DNA from: Trinickia sp. Y13
Lineage (GTDB): Bacteria; Pseudomonadota; Gammaproteobacteria; Burkholderiales; Burkholderiaceae
DNA: 64,000 nt
Reading direction: 5' to 3'
Assembly (NCBI RefSeq): GCF_029522115.1
Contig: NZ_JAKWFK010000007.1
Location: forward strand, 1-64,000
Shown: positions 45,143 to 54,202 of the stretch, one piece after another
Numbering within the stretch: position 1 is the stretch's first letter
Layout: each line of letters starts with the position of its first letter
Made by a program: the position numbers and the translations under genes
The notes under the pieces: generated by a model
Told to the model about the DNA's origin: nothing
The model's input: the letters and a program-made list of their open reading frames with translations, nothing else
The model's database searches: none

Positions 45143-45183
45143 ATTCTGAGCAGTGAGCCGCAAACGGCATTGACGTGAGTCAA
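45143..45183 (-). promoter_or_regulatory. FNR/ANR-type promoter of ppsA
   Basis: Box TTGACTCACGTCAA (minus strand, 45183-45170); -10-like CAGAAT at 45148-45143. Back to back with the box for the nitroreductase operon 50 bp away, so each divergent unit has its own site. Confidence 0.75.
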
Positions 45184-45233
45184 CCGTTGACGGTATGTCG
45201 AACGAGAAGCGGACACGAAGTCGTCGACTCCTA

Positions 45234-45274
45234 TTGACCGAAATCAACTGCGACTTCGCTCGCGCGCCTATCGT
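45234..45274 (+). promoter_or_regulatory. FNR/ANR-type promoter of the nitroreductase operon
   Basis: Box TTGACCGAAATCAA at 45234-45247; -10-like TATCGT at 45269-45274. Class II spacing; start codon 55 bp downstream of the -10. Confidence 0.78.
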
Positions 45275-45329
45275 GGAAATGTGAAAAACCATTTGCTCGA
45301 GATGCTCACGACCGAGGAGGAGCGCACAC

Positions 45330-45986
45330 ATGACTCAAATGCCCACGCTGACCTACGAGGCGCTCCCCGACGCCGCAGCCAAGCCTGCGCCCGAGGGCGC
45401 TCCGAAGGTTATCGAGTTGCCCCGCCCCGACCTGCTCTCGGGCATTTCGCTGCTTGCCGCCTTATCGTTTCGTGCGAGCACGCGCGAGTTCTCGCCCGCG
45501 CCGTTGCCCAAGCGCACGCTCGGCGCTCTGTTATGGGCTGCCGACGGCATCAATCGGCCGATCAGCGGCGGACGCACCGCGCCCTCCCCCCACGGTCGCC
45601 AAGAGATCGATATCTATGTCGCGCTGCCGCAGGGGGTCTACCGCTATGACCCGGCAACGCATAGTCTCGTGCTCAAGCGCGCCATCGATGCGCGCGGCAT
45701 GACGGGCTATCAAGATTTCGTCGGCGCTGCGCCGCTCGACCTCGTCTACGTCGTGCGCACGTCGAAGCTGCTGACATTGCCGCCCGCTCAACGTGACACG
45801 TTTTCCGCCATTACCGCCGGCGCCATTTCGCAAAACGTATCGCTGTTTTGCGCGTCCGCCGGGTTGGCTACGGTCGTACGCGGTTGGATCAATCATCGCT
45901 TGCTCGCCGACGCGCTCAGCTTGAACGAGGATGAAGTGCCGATCCTCGCGCAAACGGTGGGCATGAATGTCGTTTCTCCGCCGTGA
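45330..45986 (+). CDS. Nitroreductase-family FMN oxidoreductase (SagB-like)
   Basis: A 218-residue nitroreductase-fold protein. FMN-binding arginines are in SFRASTREFS (about 47-56), followed by LGALLWAADGIN and a central SPHGRQEIDIYVALP, the pattern of the SagB/ThcOx-type branch. In low-oxygen loci such proteins are thought to dispose of reducing power or reduce nitro or quinone compounds; the actual substrate is unknown. ATG 45330 has GGAGG upstream and the stop overlaps the next start (ATGA). Confidence 0.85.
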   Translation: MTQMPTLTYEALPDAAAKPAPEGAPKVIELPRPDLLSGISLLAALSFRASTREFSPAPLPKRTLGALLWAADGINRPISGGRTAPSPHGRQEIDIYVALPQGVYRYDPATHSLVLKRAIDARGMTGYQDFVGAAPLDLVYVVRTSKLLTLPPAQRDTFSAITAGAISQNVSLFCASAGLATVVRGWINHRLLADALSLNEDEVPILAQTVGMNVVSPP

Positions 45987-48859
45987 CGAACCAAACGCAA
46001 TACGAACGGAAACCGCCCGTCGGGCAGACCGCCGATGCCGAAGCGAAACTGCTGACGCTCGTGCGCGCGCTGGCAGAAGAGTTGCATGGCGAGGGTCCCG
46101 CTTATCCCGAAGTCACGCTCGACGCACGTCTCGAGCGCGATCTCGGCTTCGACAGCCTCGCGCGCGCCGAATTGCTGCTGCGCATCGAAACAGAGTTCGG
46201 CGTGCAGTTGCCCGTCGAAATCTTCGCCTCGGCTGCGACGGCTGCCGACGTTCTGGCCGCGCTAGCGGAAACGCATGCGAGGCAATCGACCGCCGCCGAG
46301 CGATCCGTGCCGCCATCGCCATCTCAGCCTGAAGCTGCCAATGCGGGGACGCTGGCCTGCCCAACCCAAGCGAACACGCTCATCGACGCGCTGCATTGGC
46401 ACGCCGACCGTCACCCCGAGCGCACGCACATCGTGCTGATCGACACCGATGGCGTGACCGAAACGCACATCAGCTACGGCGAGCTTCGCGACCGGGCCAT
46501 GCAAGTTGCGAGTGGCATGCGCCAACTCGGCATCGACCCCGGCGATACCGTGGCGCTCATGCTGCCCACGACGCGCGACTATTTCGTCGTCTTCATCGCG
46601 ACGCTGCTGTGCGGGGCAGTTCCCGCGCCGATCTACCCGCCGCTGCGCATCGATCAGATTGCCGAGCACGTATCGCGTCATGCCGCCTTGCTGACGAATG
46701 CCGAGGTCAAAGCGGTCGTCACCTTCGATCAGGCCGCAGCCATCGGGCATTTGCTCAAAGCGCGCGTGCCGACTATCCGTCACGTGATGACCCCCGACGA
46801 AATCGAGCGCTTGCCGCCAGACAAAACCGTGCTCTCACAGCCCGGCGATCTAGCCTTGCTTCAATACACCTCCGGAAGCACGGGTACGCCCAAGGGCGTC
46901 CGGCTCACGCATGCGAACTTGCTGGCCAATATTCGGGCGATGGGCGCGCGTATCGACGTGCGGCCCGCGGACGTGTTCGTCAGTTGGCTGCCGCTGAGCC
47001 ACAACATGGGCTTGATCGGCGCTTGGATGGGGCCGCTCTATTTCGGCGTGCCGCTCGTCGTCACCTCGACGCTGACGTTTCTCGCCCGCCCGGAAAGTTG
47101 GCTGAAGATGATCATGCGCTACCGCGGCACCATCACGGCCGCGCCCAATTTTGCGTACGATCGATGCGCGCGTCTTTCGGATACCCAGTTGAAAGACCTC
47201 GATCTGTCGTCGCTGCGATTCGCGTGCTGCGGCGCGGAGCCCGTGAGCGTGACGACGATGCGCGCCTTCTGCGACCGCATGCGTGCGATACATTTCGATC
47301 CTCTGGCGCTCGCGCCGGTCTACGGTCTCGCCGAGAACGGGCTTGCCCTCACGCTGCCTTTGCCTGGACGGGGCCTGTCGGTGGACACCGTGATGCGAAA
47401 CGCGCTTCTCGTCGACGGCGTCGCCCTACCGGCCATCGGCGCCGGGGACCCGACGCAGACCGTCGAAGTCGTCGGCTGTGGGTCCGTCATCGACGATTCC
47501 GATATACGCATCGTCGACGAGCACGGGCATGCGCTCCCCGACAGGCGCGTGGGCCGTATCGAATTCCGAGGGTTGTCGGCCACGCAAGGCTATTACCGAA
47601 ATCCCGCGCAGACGGCGGCGCTCATGGACGGCGACTGGCTGGACAGCGGCGATCTCGGCTACCTTGCCGATGGCACGCTGTACGTCACCGGCCGAATGAA
47701 GGACATGATCATTCGCGGCGGCCGGCACTTCTTTCCTTATGAACTCGAAGAAGCGATAGGCCGCCTGCCCGGCGTCATCGCGGGCGGCGTCGCGGTATGC
47801 GGCAGTGTCGACGCCGCACGAGGAACCGAGCGCGTCATCATCTTTGCGGAAACGTCCGAGGAAGGCGCTCAAGCGCGCACCCAACTGATCGAATGCATCG
47901 GCGCGGCGGCCGTCGAGTCCTTCGGCTCGCCCGCCGAACGCATCGTCCTCGTGCCGCCGGGCAGCGTTCCGAAAACGGCTGCCGGCAAGATCCGCCACGC
48001 CGCCATGCTCGACCGATTCGAGCGTGCCGAAGGCGCCGATCCCGCGTTGCAAACGCTGAGCGCCCCGCATGCCGGATGGCGTCAAGTTTCCGAGGCTGTG
48101 GCGGGCAGCGTGCCGGCTCTTGCGCGCCGGATGTTGCAAGAAATCCTTGCGATCGCGTATGGGCTATGGTGCTGGATGATCGGCACGGCGATCGCACTTG
48201 TGCTCTGGGCGCGCGTCGCGGCAAACGCCGACGCGCGGCAAAACTGTGAAAGCGCCGCCCGCAGCGCGCGCTTGTTCTTGCGCGCCACCGGCTTACGCGT
48301 GCAGTTCAACGCCGACGCCGCCCCGTTGCCGGCGTCCCCTTGCATCCTCGCCGCCAACCATACGAGTTATCTCGATAGCGTCGTGCTGCTCGCTTACCTG
48401 CCGCGCCCGGTGCGCATCGTCGCCAAGCGCGAATTGGAGAGCGCGCCCTTCATAGGGCGCTTTCTGAAGGCCCTTGGCGCGTACTTCGTCGAGCGAGCCG
48501 ACTTTCGTGCGAGTCTAGAAGACGAACGCAAGCTCGTGCTCGCCGCACGGGATGACACGTTGCTGTTCTTCCCCGAAGGAACCTTTGGACGCGCAGCAGG
48601 CCTACGGCCATTCCATTTGGGGGCCTTTCGCGCCGCGTGCCTCGCTGGGCGTCCCATCGTGCCCATTGCACTGCGCGGCATACGCAACGTGCTGCGCGAC
48701 GGAGATTGGTTGCCGCGACGCGCGCCGATCGCGATGACGTGGCTACCGAGCATCGCCCCCGCAGGGATCGATCTTCGATCGATGGCGATGTTGCGCACTG
48801 AAGTGCGTGCGGCGATCCTCGCTCACTGTGGCGAACCGGAACTCGTCGCGCACGAATAG
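45983..48859 (+). CDS. ACP - fatty acyl-AMP ligase - acyltransferase fusion
   Basis: A 958-residue three-enzyme chain. Residues 20-100 are an acyl carrier domain with attachment S58 (LGFDSLARAEL). Residues 125-680 are a fatty acyl-AMP ligase with P-loop YTSGSTGTPKG at 295-305 and the DSGDLGYLADG and GRMKDMIIRGG motifs. A hydrophobic segment (about 725-745) precedes a PlsC-type acyltransferase with H793-T-S-Y-L-D798 and FPEGTFG near 862-869. It would activate a fatty acid, load it on its own ACP and transfer it to a lyso-lipid at the membrane, a self-contained phospholipid repair module. ATGA-coupled to the nitroreductase; same FNR-type promoter. Confidence 0.9.
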   Translation: MTNQTQYERKPPVGQTADAEAKLLTLVRALAEELHGEGPAYPEVTLDARLERDLGFDSLARAELLLRIETEFGVQLPVEIFASAATAADVLAALAETHARQSTAAERSVPPSPSQPEAANAGTLACPTQANTLIDALHWHADRHPERTHIVLIDTDGVTETHISYGELRDRAMQVASGMRQLGIDPGDTVALMLPTTRDYFVVFIATLLCGAVPAPIYPPLRIDQIAEHVSRHAALLTNAEVKAVVTFDQAAAIGHLLKARVPTIRHVMTPDEIERLPPDKTVLSQPGDLALLQYTSGSTGTPKGVRLTHANLLANIRAMGARIDVRPADVFVSWLPLSHNMGLIGAWMGPLYFGVPLVVTSTLTFLARPESWLKMIMRYRGTITAAPNFAYDRCARLSDTQLKDLDLSSLRFACCGAEPVSVTTMRAFCDRMRAIHFDPLALAPVYGLAENGLALTLPLPGRGLSVDTVMRNALLVDGVALPAIGAGDPTQTVEVVGCGSVIDDSDIRIVDEHGHALPDRRVGRIEFRGLSATQGYYRNPAQTAALMDGDWLDSGDLGYLADGTLYVTGRMKDMIIRGGRHFFPYELEEAIGRLPGVIAGGVAVCGSVDAARGTERVIIFAETSEEGAQARTQLIECIGAAAVESFGSPAERIVLVPPGSVPKTAAGKIRHAAMLDRFERAEGADPALQTLSAPHAGWRQVSEAVAGSVPALARRMLQEILAIAYGLWCWMIGTAIALVLWARVAANADARQNCESAARSARLFLRATGLRVQFNADAAPLPASPCILAANHTSYLDSVVLLAYLPRPVRIVAKRELESAPFIGRFLKALGAYFVERADFRASLEDERKLVLAARDDTLLFFPEGTFGRAAGLRPFHLGAFRAACLAGRPIVPIALRGIRNVLRDGDWLPRRAPIAMTWLPSIAPAGIDLRSMAMLRTEVRAAILAHCGEPELVAHE

Positions 48860-48888
48860 CCGAGCAATCGTGGTCGACTGCTCGGCTA
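48857..48888. terminator. Bidirectional 10-bp hairpin between convergent genes
   Basis: TAGCCGAGCA (48857-48866) pairs perfectly with TGCTCGGCTA (48879-48888), loop 12 nt. Located between the convergent acyltransferase-fusion and zinc-ribbon genes. Confidence 0.65.
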
Positions 48889-48919
48889 ACCGGCTAGGGG
48901 ACCGGACCGCCCGATCGGG

Positions 48920-49414
48920 CTAACGCCGCCAATAGGCGCGCACGAGCTTATCGCCGGGGCCGTATTTCAAATCCAGCGTGCCTTGGAACGCCGATTTCAG
49001 CGCTGATCCGAGATCGCGCGCCAAATGCACGCCCGTCGTGGTGACCACCGTGGCATCGCCCTCCGTCTCGATCGCGATGATGCGCTCCATCGGATGCTCC
49101 GCTCGCGCGCGAGCCGCGTGATGGTTCACGAGTTCCAACACCTCTTTGCGGTGATCGGCCGCGAAGGCACCCTCGATGTGGACGTAGCCCGCGGGCATCC
49201 GATCGGCGGTGCGGTGACATGCCGTGCAAACGACTTCTTTCGCATGTTCCGGGCGCGCCAGCCACTGCCATCGGCCGTCATGGTAGACCGCACCGCAAGT
49301 CGGGCAAACGGACGGCTCCGAAAGCTTGCTGCGCAAGGCGTACGGATCATCCTCGAGCCCGGGATAGACGGGCTTGTGTTCGCCGGGTTTAAACGGTCTC
49401 GTATGATCATTCAT
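48920..49414 (-). CDS. Zinc-ribbon protein, NMD3-like
   Basis: A 164-residue cytosolic protein. C37/C40 (CPTCG) and C63/C66 (CTACH) form a zinc ribbon; a ribosomal-fold-like region follows (YVHIEGAFAADHRKEVLELVNHH, MERIIAIETEGDATVVTTTG), ending with a basic strand. The order resembles the N-terminal zinc region of NMD3, an archaeal/eukaryal large-subunit export factor. Homologues occur in the low-oxygen locus of B. cenocepacia. A ribosome-associated role under oxygen limitation is plausible but inferred. Confidence 0.7.
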   Translation of the reverse strand: MNDHTRPFKPGEHKPVYPGLEDDPYALRSKLSEPSVCPTCGAVYHDGRWQWLARPEHAKEVVCTACHRTADRMPAGYVHIEGAFAADHRKEVLELVNHHAARARAEHPMERIIAIETEGDATVVTTTGVHLARDLGSALKSAFQGTLDLKYGPGDKLVRAYWRR

Positions 49415-49469
49415 GGCATCCCTCGCTGAAGTCTGAACATCGCCGCGCCAACGTCGGCCATTCATGTTC

Positions 49470-49510
49470 AGCGTAGCCCCGATGTCCGCGCGCATGTTGA
49501 CGTGAGTCAA
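49470..49510 (-). promoter_or_regulatory. FNR/ANR-type promoter of the zinc-ribbon gene
   Basis: Box TTGACTCACGTCAA (minus strand, 49510-49497), identical to that of ppsA; -10-like TACGCT at 49475-49470. Confidence 0.75.
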
Positions 49511-49594
49511 CCGGCAGCGGGCGCATTGGTTCTGGCCCTGCGGCCATTTCGTCTCCCTGTTACGGCCCCGCGCATCACCCGTGCATTCGTCTGC

Positions 49595-49636
49595 TTGACG
49601 CACATCATGATCGAGCGCGCATAGAGCGCGCACGAT
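49595..49636 (+). promoter_or_regulatory. Degenerate FNR/ANR-type promoter of the deacetylase operon
   Basis: TTGACGCACATCAT at 49595-49608 matches TTGAC-N4-ATCAA except the last base; CACGAT at 49631-49636 is one base off the spacing used at the other sites. Confidence 0.5.
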
Positions 49637-49686
49637 GGTTTCTGTCTCATACACCGCTAGCGTGCCGCCCGCTCCACCCGACAAAT

Positions 49687-50550
49687 ATGCGCAAAACAAT
49701 CTGCTTACAGCGTGCGCTGCGCCACCTGGTTCGCGACGTTCTCATGCTGGTGATCGGCTGCTCCAGTTGGCTCGCCGGCGCACATGCCGCCCCGAGCGGG
49801 AGCGACTCGCCGCGCGTCGCGATTCTCGCCTATCACCGCTTCGACAGCACCCGGGCCGTCGATTCGATGACCGTGCGCGTGGCGACCTTCGAAGCCCAAC
49901 TGCATTTCTTACGCGAACACGGCTATCGCATCGTCACCTTGCCCGAGATCGTGGACTGGCTCGCGACGCCCGATGCGTCGCTGCCCGACAAAGCCGTCGC
50001 CTTCACGGCCGACGACGGACATCGCAGCGTCTACGAGGTGCTCATGCCTATTGCCGTGCGCGAGCGCCTGCCGTTCACGCTATTCATCTATCCGTCGGCC
50101 ATTTCGAACGCTTCGTATGCGCTCACGTGGACACAGTTGAAGGCACTGCAGCAGACCGGACTGTTCGACGTTCAATCGCATACATATTGGCATCCGAACT
50201 TCAATCTCGAGCGCGCGCACCGGAGTCCGGACGATTTCCATCGATTCGTCGAGAGACAACTGGTCGATTCCCGCAACCGTCTCCACGCCGAGTTGGGTGT
50301 CGAAGCGACGATGCTCGCGTGGCCGTTCGGCATCGTGGATTCCGAGTTGACGTCGATCGCAGCTTCGACCGGTTATCGGGCCGCCTTTACAATCGCAGGC
50401 CACATGGTCGATAAGCACTCGCCGCCGCTTGCCGTATCGCGCTTGCTGATCACCGATGCGGACACCCCATCGGTGCTTGCCCGACGGTTGGGAGAACCGC
50501 AAACGCAAGCGCGAGCGCAGCCCGAGTTCGTCAAGGGGCGCCTGCCATGA
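49687..50550 (+). CDS. Exported polysaccharide deacetylase (NodB-type)
   Basis: A 287-residue protein with a signal peptide (LVIGCSSWLAGAHA) and a carbohydrate esterase 4 domain. The metal/catalytic aspartates are in FTADDGH (D109-D110) and the histidine pair in QSHTYWHP (H165, H169). The pattern matches PgaB/IcaB-type deacetylases, which remove acetyl groups from N-acetylhexosamine polymers or peptidoglycan. First gene of a three-gene operon, overlapping the next start by four bases (ATGA). Confidence 0.85.
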   Translation: MRKTICLQRALRHLVRDVLMLVIGCSSWLAGAHAAPSGSDSPRVAILAYHRFDSTRAVDSMTVRVATFEAQLHFLREHGYRIVTLPEIVDWLATPDASLPDKAVAFTADDGHRSVYEVLMPIAVRERLPFTLFIYPSAISNASYALTWTQLKALQQTGLFDVQSHTYWHPNFNLERAHRSPDDFHRFVERQLVDSRNRLHAELGVEATMLAWPFGIVDSELTSIAASTGYRAAFTIAGHMVDKHSPPLAVSRLLITDADTPSVLARRLGEPQTQARAQPEFVKGRLP

Positions 50551-51812
50551 CTCGACGCTTATTCGTGAGCGCGAGCGCGTCGCTCTTGCTCGCCACGGTC
50601 GCGTTCGTATCCGCAAGCGCATTGGCCGCTTCCGGGGTCATCGTCGATGCGCGCAGCCACATGCCGGTTGGGGGCGCGACTGTCACCATCGATGACCGCG
50701 TCGTGCTTGCCGACGGCGAAGGACGCTTCACCAGCGAAGCGCCCGATGGCGCGACAGTCAAAGCGCGCGCACCCGGCTATCGACGCGCCGAGGCCACGCT
50801 GCTTCGCGACGGCACTGTCACGATCGCCTTGCCGCCACTGCGGCCGCGCGCCGTCTATCTATCGGTGTTCGGCGTGACGAGCGAGACCCTGCGTGAAGAC
50901 GCCGTTCGGCTCGTCGACACGACGACCGTCAACGCACTCGTCATCGACATGAAAGGCGATCGCGGCATGACGCCTTATCGCAGCCCCGCGCGCGAAGCGA
51001 TCGGCGCGGCCGCTCACGTGGGCGAGCATGCGCCGGCCACCGACACGTTTCAGTCCATCGTCGACGATTTGCATCGGCACGGCCTCTATCTGATCGCGCG
51101 CATCGTCGTCTTCAAAGACGATCCGCTCGCGCGAGCGCATCCGGAATGGGCGGTGCGCAACCTGGAAGGCGAACCCTGGCGCGACCGCGAAGGCCTGCTC
51201 TGGGTCGACCCGTTTTCGCGGGAGGTCTGGCGGCACAATTTGGATCTGGCCGAAGAAGCCGCGCGGGCAGGCTTCGACGAGATTCAATTCGATTACGTCC
51301 GCTTTCCCGATGCGAGCGGCGTGAGCTTCGCTCTGCCCAACACGCGCGCCAATCGCACCGCCGCGATCGTCGGCTTTCTGCAAGCCGCGCGGGAGCGCCT
51401 GATTCGCTACAACGTATTCATCTCCGCCGACATCTTCGGGTATGTACTCTGGAATCTCGACGATACGGCGATCGGTCAGCAACTCGAAACGCTCGGGCCG
51501 GTGCTCGATTACATCTCGCCGATGCTCTATCCCTCGGGGTTCACATGGGGGCTGCCAGGCTGCGCCGATCCTGTCGCGGATCCCGGACAGATCGTGCGAC
51601 GCTCGCTTGCGGAAGCAAAGCGGCGCACGGGGCTGCCTGGTGTTCGGTTCCGCCCGTGGCTGCAGGCGTTTCGCGATTATGCTTTCGATCGGCGAGCGTT
51701 CGATGCCGACGATATACGCGCACAGGTGGACGCGGCTCGAGCGGCCGATACGGATGGGTGGATGCTATGGAATCCCCGCAATCGATACGACAGCGCGCAA
51801 TTGCCGCATTGA
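50547..51812 (+). CDS. Exported putative glycoside hydrolase (DUF4015/GHL13-like)
   Basis: A 421-residue protein with a signal peptide (ending ALAAS). Residues 30-105 form a carboxypeptidase-regulatory-like beta domain (VIVDARSHMPVGGATVTID). The rest is a TIM barrel of the putative glycosidase family: NALVIDMKGDRG, FDEIQFDYVRFPD with likely catalytic acid residues, ISADIFGYV and LDYISPMLYPSGF. Biochemical activity of the family is poorly known; an N-acetylglucosamine polymer is suggested by the deacetylase upstream. The last 46 bp overlap the next gene. Confidence 0.82.
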   Translation: MTRRLFVSASASLLLATVAFVSASALAASGVIVDARSHMPVGGATVTIDDRVVLADGEGRFTSEAPDGATVKARAPGYRRAEATLLRDGTVTIALPPLRPRAVYLSVFGVTSETLREDAVRLVDTTTVNALVIDMKGDRGMTPYRSPAREAIGAAAHVGEHAPATDTFQSIVDDLHRHGLYLIARIVVFKDDPLARAHPEWAVRNLEGEPWRDREGLLWVDPFSREVWRHNLDLAEEAARAGFDEIQFDYVRFPDASGVSFALPNTRANRTAAIVGFLQAARERLIRYNVFISADIFGYVLWNLDDTAIGQQLETLGPVLDYISPMLYPSGFTWGLPGCADPVADPGQIVRRSLAEAKRRTGLPGVRFRPWLQAFRDYAFDRRAFDADDIRAQVDAARAADTDGWMLWNPRNRYDSAQLPH

Positions 51813-54142
51813 GGGCAGCCTCTCTCATCGCGCTCTCTTTCGCGGCGTGCGCCCGGCCGCTAACCGCGTCGGGCGCTGAGATCGCGGCGGCATCGCGCGA
51901 CGCAATCGCACGCGTCGTCGAAGGGGAAGTCGCGGCTGGGCGGATCCCCGGCGCGGTGATCGTGTCCGGGGATGCCAACAGCGTGCGCTACCGCGAAGCG
52001 TTCGGATACAAGTCGCTTACGCCGACTCGCGAGCCGATGTCGCTCGACACCGAATTCGATCTGGCCTCCCTCACCAAAGTGATCGCAACCACCACCGCGA
52101 TCATGCAACTCGTCGAAGCGAATCGTCTCGAACTCGACGCGCCCGTCGCCCGGTACTGGCCGGCTTTTGGCGCAAACGGAAAAAGCGCCGTCACGATCCG
52201 GCAACTGCTCGCCCATACGTCGGGCTTGGCCCCCGACCTGCCGCTCGGTCGCAAAGCCAGAAACCGTTCAGGCGTGCTCGCCGAAGTGATCGACGCACAC
52301 CTGCACGCAGCGCCTGGCAAGCAGGTGATCTATAGCGATATCAATTTCCTCGTGCTGGGCGAGCTCGTGCATCGCATCACGCACCGCCCGCTCGACGCTT
52401 ATTGCCGCCGGCGCATCTTCGCTCCGCTCGGCATGCGCAACACGGCGTTCGATCCGCAGCAGCCGCTCCTGCAACGGGCGGCTCCCACGACAGCCGACGC
52501 CGACGGCATGCGCGTGGGCCGCGTACACGACCCCACCGCGGCGCGGATGGGAGGCGTGTCGGGCAATGCAGGGCTGTTCTCGTCAGCCGACGATCTCGCA
52601 CGCTTCGCACAAATGATGCTGAGGGGGGGCCGCTTCGACGGAAAACGCATTTTGAAGCCCGAAACCATCGCATCGATGGCCGCGACCGAATCGCCGCTCG
52701 CCTTGCAACCTTGGCGCGGCCTAGGCTGGGCGCTCGATGCGCCGCTCGTCTCGAATCGCAGCCGCCTGCCAGCGACCGGGACGCTCTATCACACGGGCTA
52801 CACGGGTACGGCGATTTGGATCGATCTCGTCACCAAGCAGTTCTTGATCGTTCTAACCAATCGCGTGCACCCCGACGATCGCGGCGATGTCAGGCCGCTG
52901 CGCGATCAAGCCGTCTCATGGCTTGCAAGCGAACACGCTTCTTTGTCCGCTGACGCGATCTCGTCCGCGTTACCTTCGACCGGGCCGTCCGTGGCGGACT
53001 TTCAACGCTTGCCCTCTTCGTCCGGCCCGGTGAAAACCGGGATCGACATGCTCGAAGCGCGCGACTTCGCGCCGCTTGCAGGCATGCGCGTCGGCCTGGT
53101 CACTAACCGCACCGGATTCGACAGCGAGGGCAGGCGCACGATCGACTTAATCGCCCACGCGCCCCAGGTCACGCTGGCCGCGATTTTCGCACCCGAGCAT
53201 GGTCTCGATACGAGCCGCGACGAGCCGCTCGGCGATACGCGCGATGCGGCGACCGGCATCGCGGTGCATAGCCTGTACGGCGTCTCGCGGCGTTTCGACG
53301 TCGATGCGTTGCGGCGCATCGACGCGCTCGTATTCGATCTTCAAGACGCGGGCGTACGCTTCTTCACCTATGAAACGACGCTCGGGTACGCGCTTGAAGC
53401 CGCAGCCGCGAATCACATTCCGCTGTTCGTGCTCGATCGTCCCGATCCCCTCGGCGCCGACCGCTTCGGAGGCCCGATGCTCGATGCCGGCAGAGAGTCG
53501 TTCACCGGCTATTTCCCGTTGCCGCTGCAGCCGGGCATGACGGTCGGCGAGTTGGCGATGCTCTTCAATCGCGAGCGCCGGATCGGCGCAGATCTGCACG
53601 TGATCACCATGCAGGGGTACGGGCGTCCGATGCGATACGCCGACACGGGCCTCGGTTGGACCCCGCCTTCGCCGAACCTGCGCACCCCGGCGCAACTCGA
53701 CTTGTATCCCGATGTCGCCTTGATCGAAGGAGCCAACGTCAGCGTGGGAAGGGGCACGGCCCATCCTTTCGAACGAATCGGCGCACCATGGATCGACGGC
53801 GTTGCGCTTGCGGCGATGCTCAATGCGCAAACGCTCGGCGCGCGCTTCGCACCCGTCGATTTCGTGCCGACCGAATCGCGCTATCGCGGCGTGCAATGTC
53901 ATGGCGTGCAGATCGTACGCGAGGGGGATCGACCGGTAGCAAGACTCGGCATTGCGCTGCTCGTCGCGCTGCATGCGCTTTATCCCGACGAATTCGATCT
54001 TTCGGCGACGCTCGATTCCGTGGGCTCCGAAGAAGTTTGGCGAGCAGTGCACGACGGCGCCGGCATCGATGCGATCGAGGCGATCCAAGCGCGCCGCCTT
54101 ATACCGATTGCCCGCTTGCGGCAGCGCTACATGCTGTATTGA
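51767..54142 (+). CDS. AmiE-like amidase fused to NamZ-like muramidase
   Basis: A 791-residue exported protein with two domains. The start resembles a lipoprotein or secretory signal (LIALSFAAC near 20-28). Residues 45-385 form a class C beta-lactamase fold with S101-L-T-K104 and Y-S-D (VIYSDINF) motifs. Residues 410-791 are a DUF1343/GH171 domain: VGLVTNRTGFDSEGRRTID, FAPEHGLD, DLQDAGVRFFTYETT, GRGTAHPFERIGAPW. In Bacillus subtilis, AmiE (beta-lactamase fold) and NamZ (DUF1343) are separate neighbouring enzymes that strip peptides from and release MurNAc. Here they form one chain. ATG 51767 lies inside the end of the glycosidase gene. Confidence 0.88.
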   Translation: MESPQSIRQRAIAALRAASLIALSFAACARPLTASGAEIAAASRDAIARVVEGEVAAGRIPGAVIVSGDANSVRYREAFGYKSLTPTREPMSLDTEFDLASLTKVIATTTAIMQLVEANRLELDAPVARYWPAFGANGKSAVTIRQLLAHTSGLAPDLPLGRKARNRSGVLAEVIDAHLHAAPGKQVIYSDINFLVLGELVHRITHRPLDAYCRRRIFAPLGMRNTAFDPQQPLLQRAAPTTADADGMRVGRVHDPTAARMGGVSGNAGLFSSADDLARFAQMMLRGGRFDGKRILKPETIASMAATESPLALQPWRGLGWALDAPLVSNRSRLPATGTLYHTGYTGTAIWIDLVTKQFLIVLTNRVHPDDRGDVRPLRDQAVSWLASEHASLSADAISSALPSTGPSVADFQRLPSSSGPVKTGIDMLEARDFAPLAGMRVGLVTNRTGFDSEGRRTIDLIAHAPQVTLAAIFAPEHGLDTSRDEPLGDTRDAATGIAVHSLYGVSRRFDVDALRRIDALVFDLQDAGVRFFTYETTLGYALEAAAANHIPLFVLDRPDPLGADRFGGPMLDAGRESFTGYFPLPLQPGMTVGELAMLFNRERRIGADLHVITMQGYGRPMRYADTGLGWTPPSPNLRTPAQLDLYPDVALIEGANVSVGRGTAHPFERIGAPWIDGVALAAMLNAQTLGARFAPVDFVPTESRYRGVQCHGVQIVREGDRPVARLGIALLVALHALYPDEFDLSATLDSVGSEEVWRAVHDGAGIDAIEAIQARRLIPIARLRQRYMLY

Positions 54143-54202
54143 TCGCTGCGAGTTGCAGATCGGCATGGCGCCGGTGGAAGATGGCGGCCGCGCCGCCTAC
54201 CC

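Noticed and set aside
42843-45149. 768-codon plus-strand frame opposite ppsA
   Set aside because: No family motifs and Arg/His-rich composition; ppsA on the minus strand has all catalytic motifs.
45188-45200. Additional FNR-like half site TTGACGGTATG next to the ppsA box
   Set aside because: Right half does not match and no -10 lies at the common spacing.
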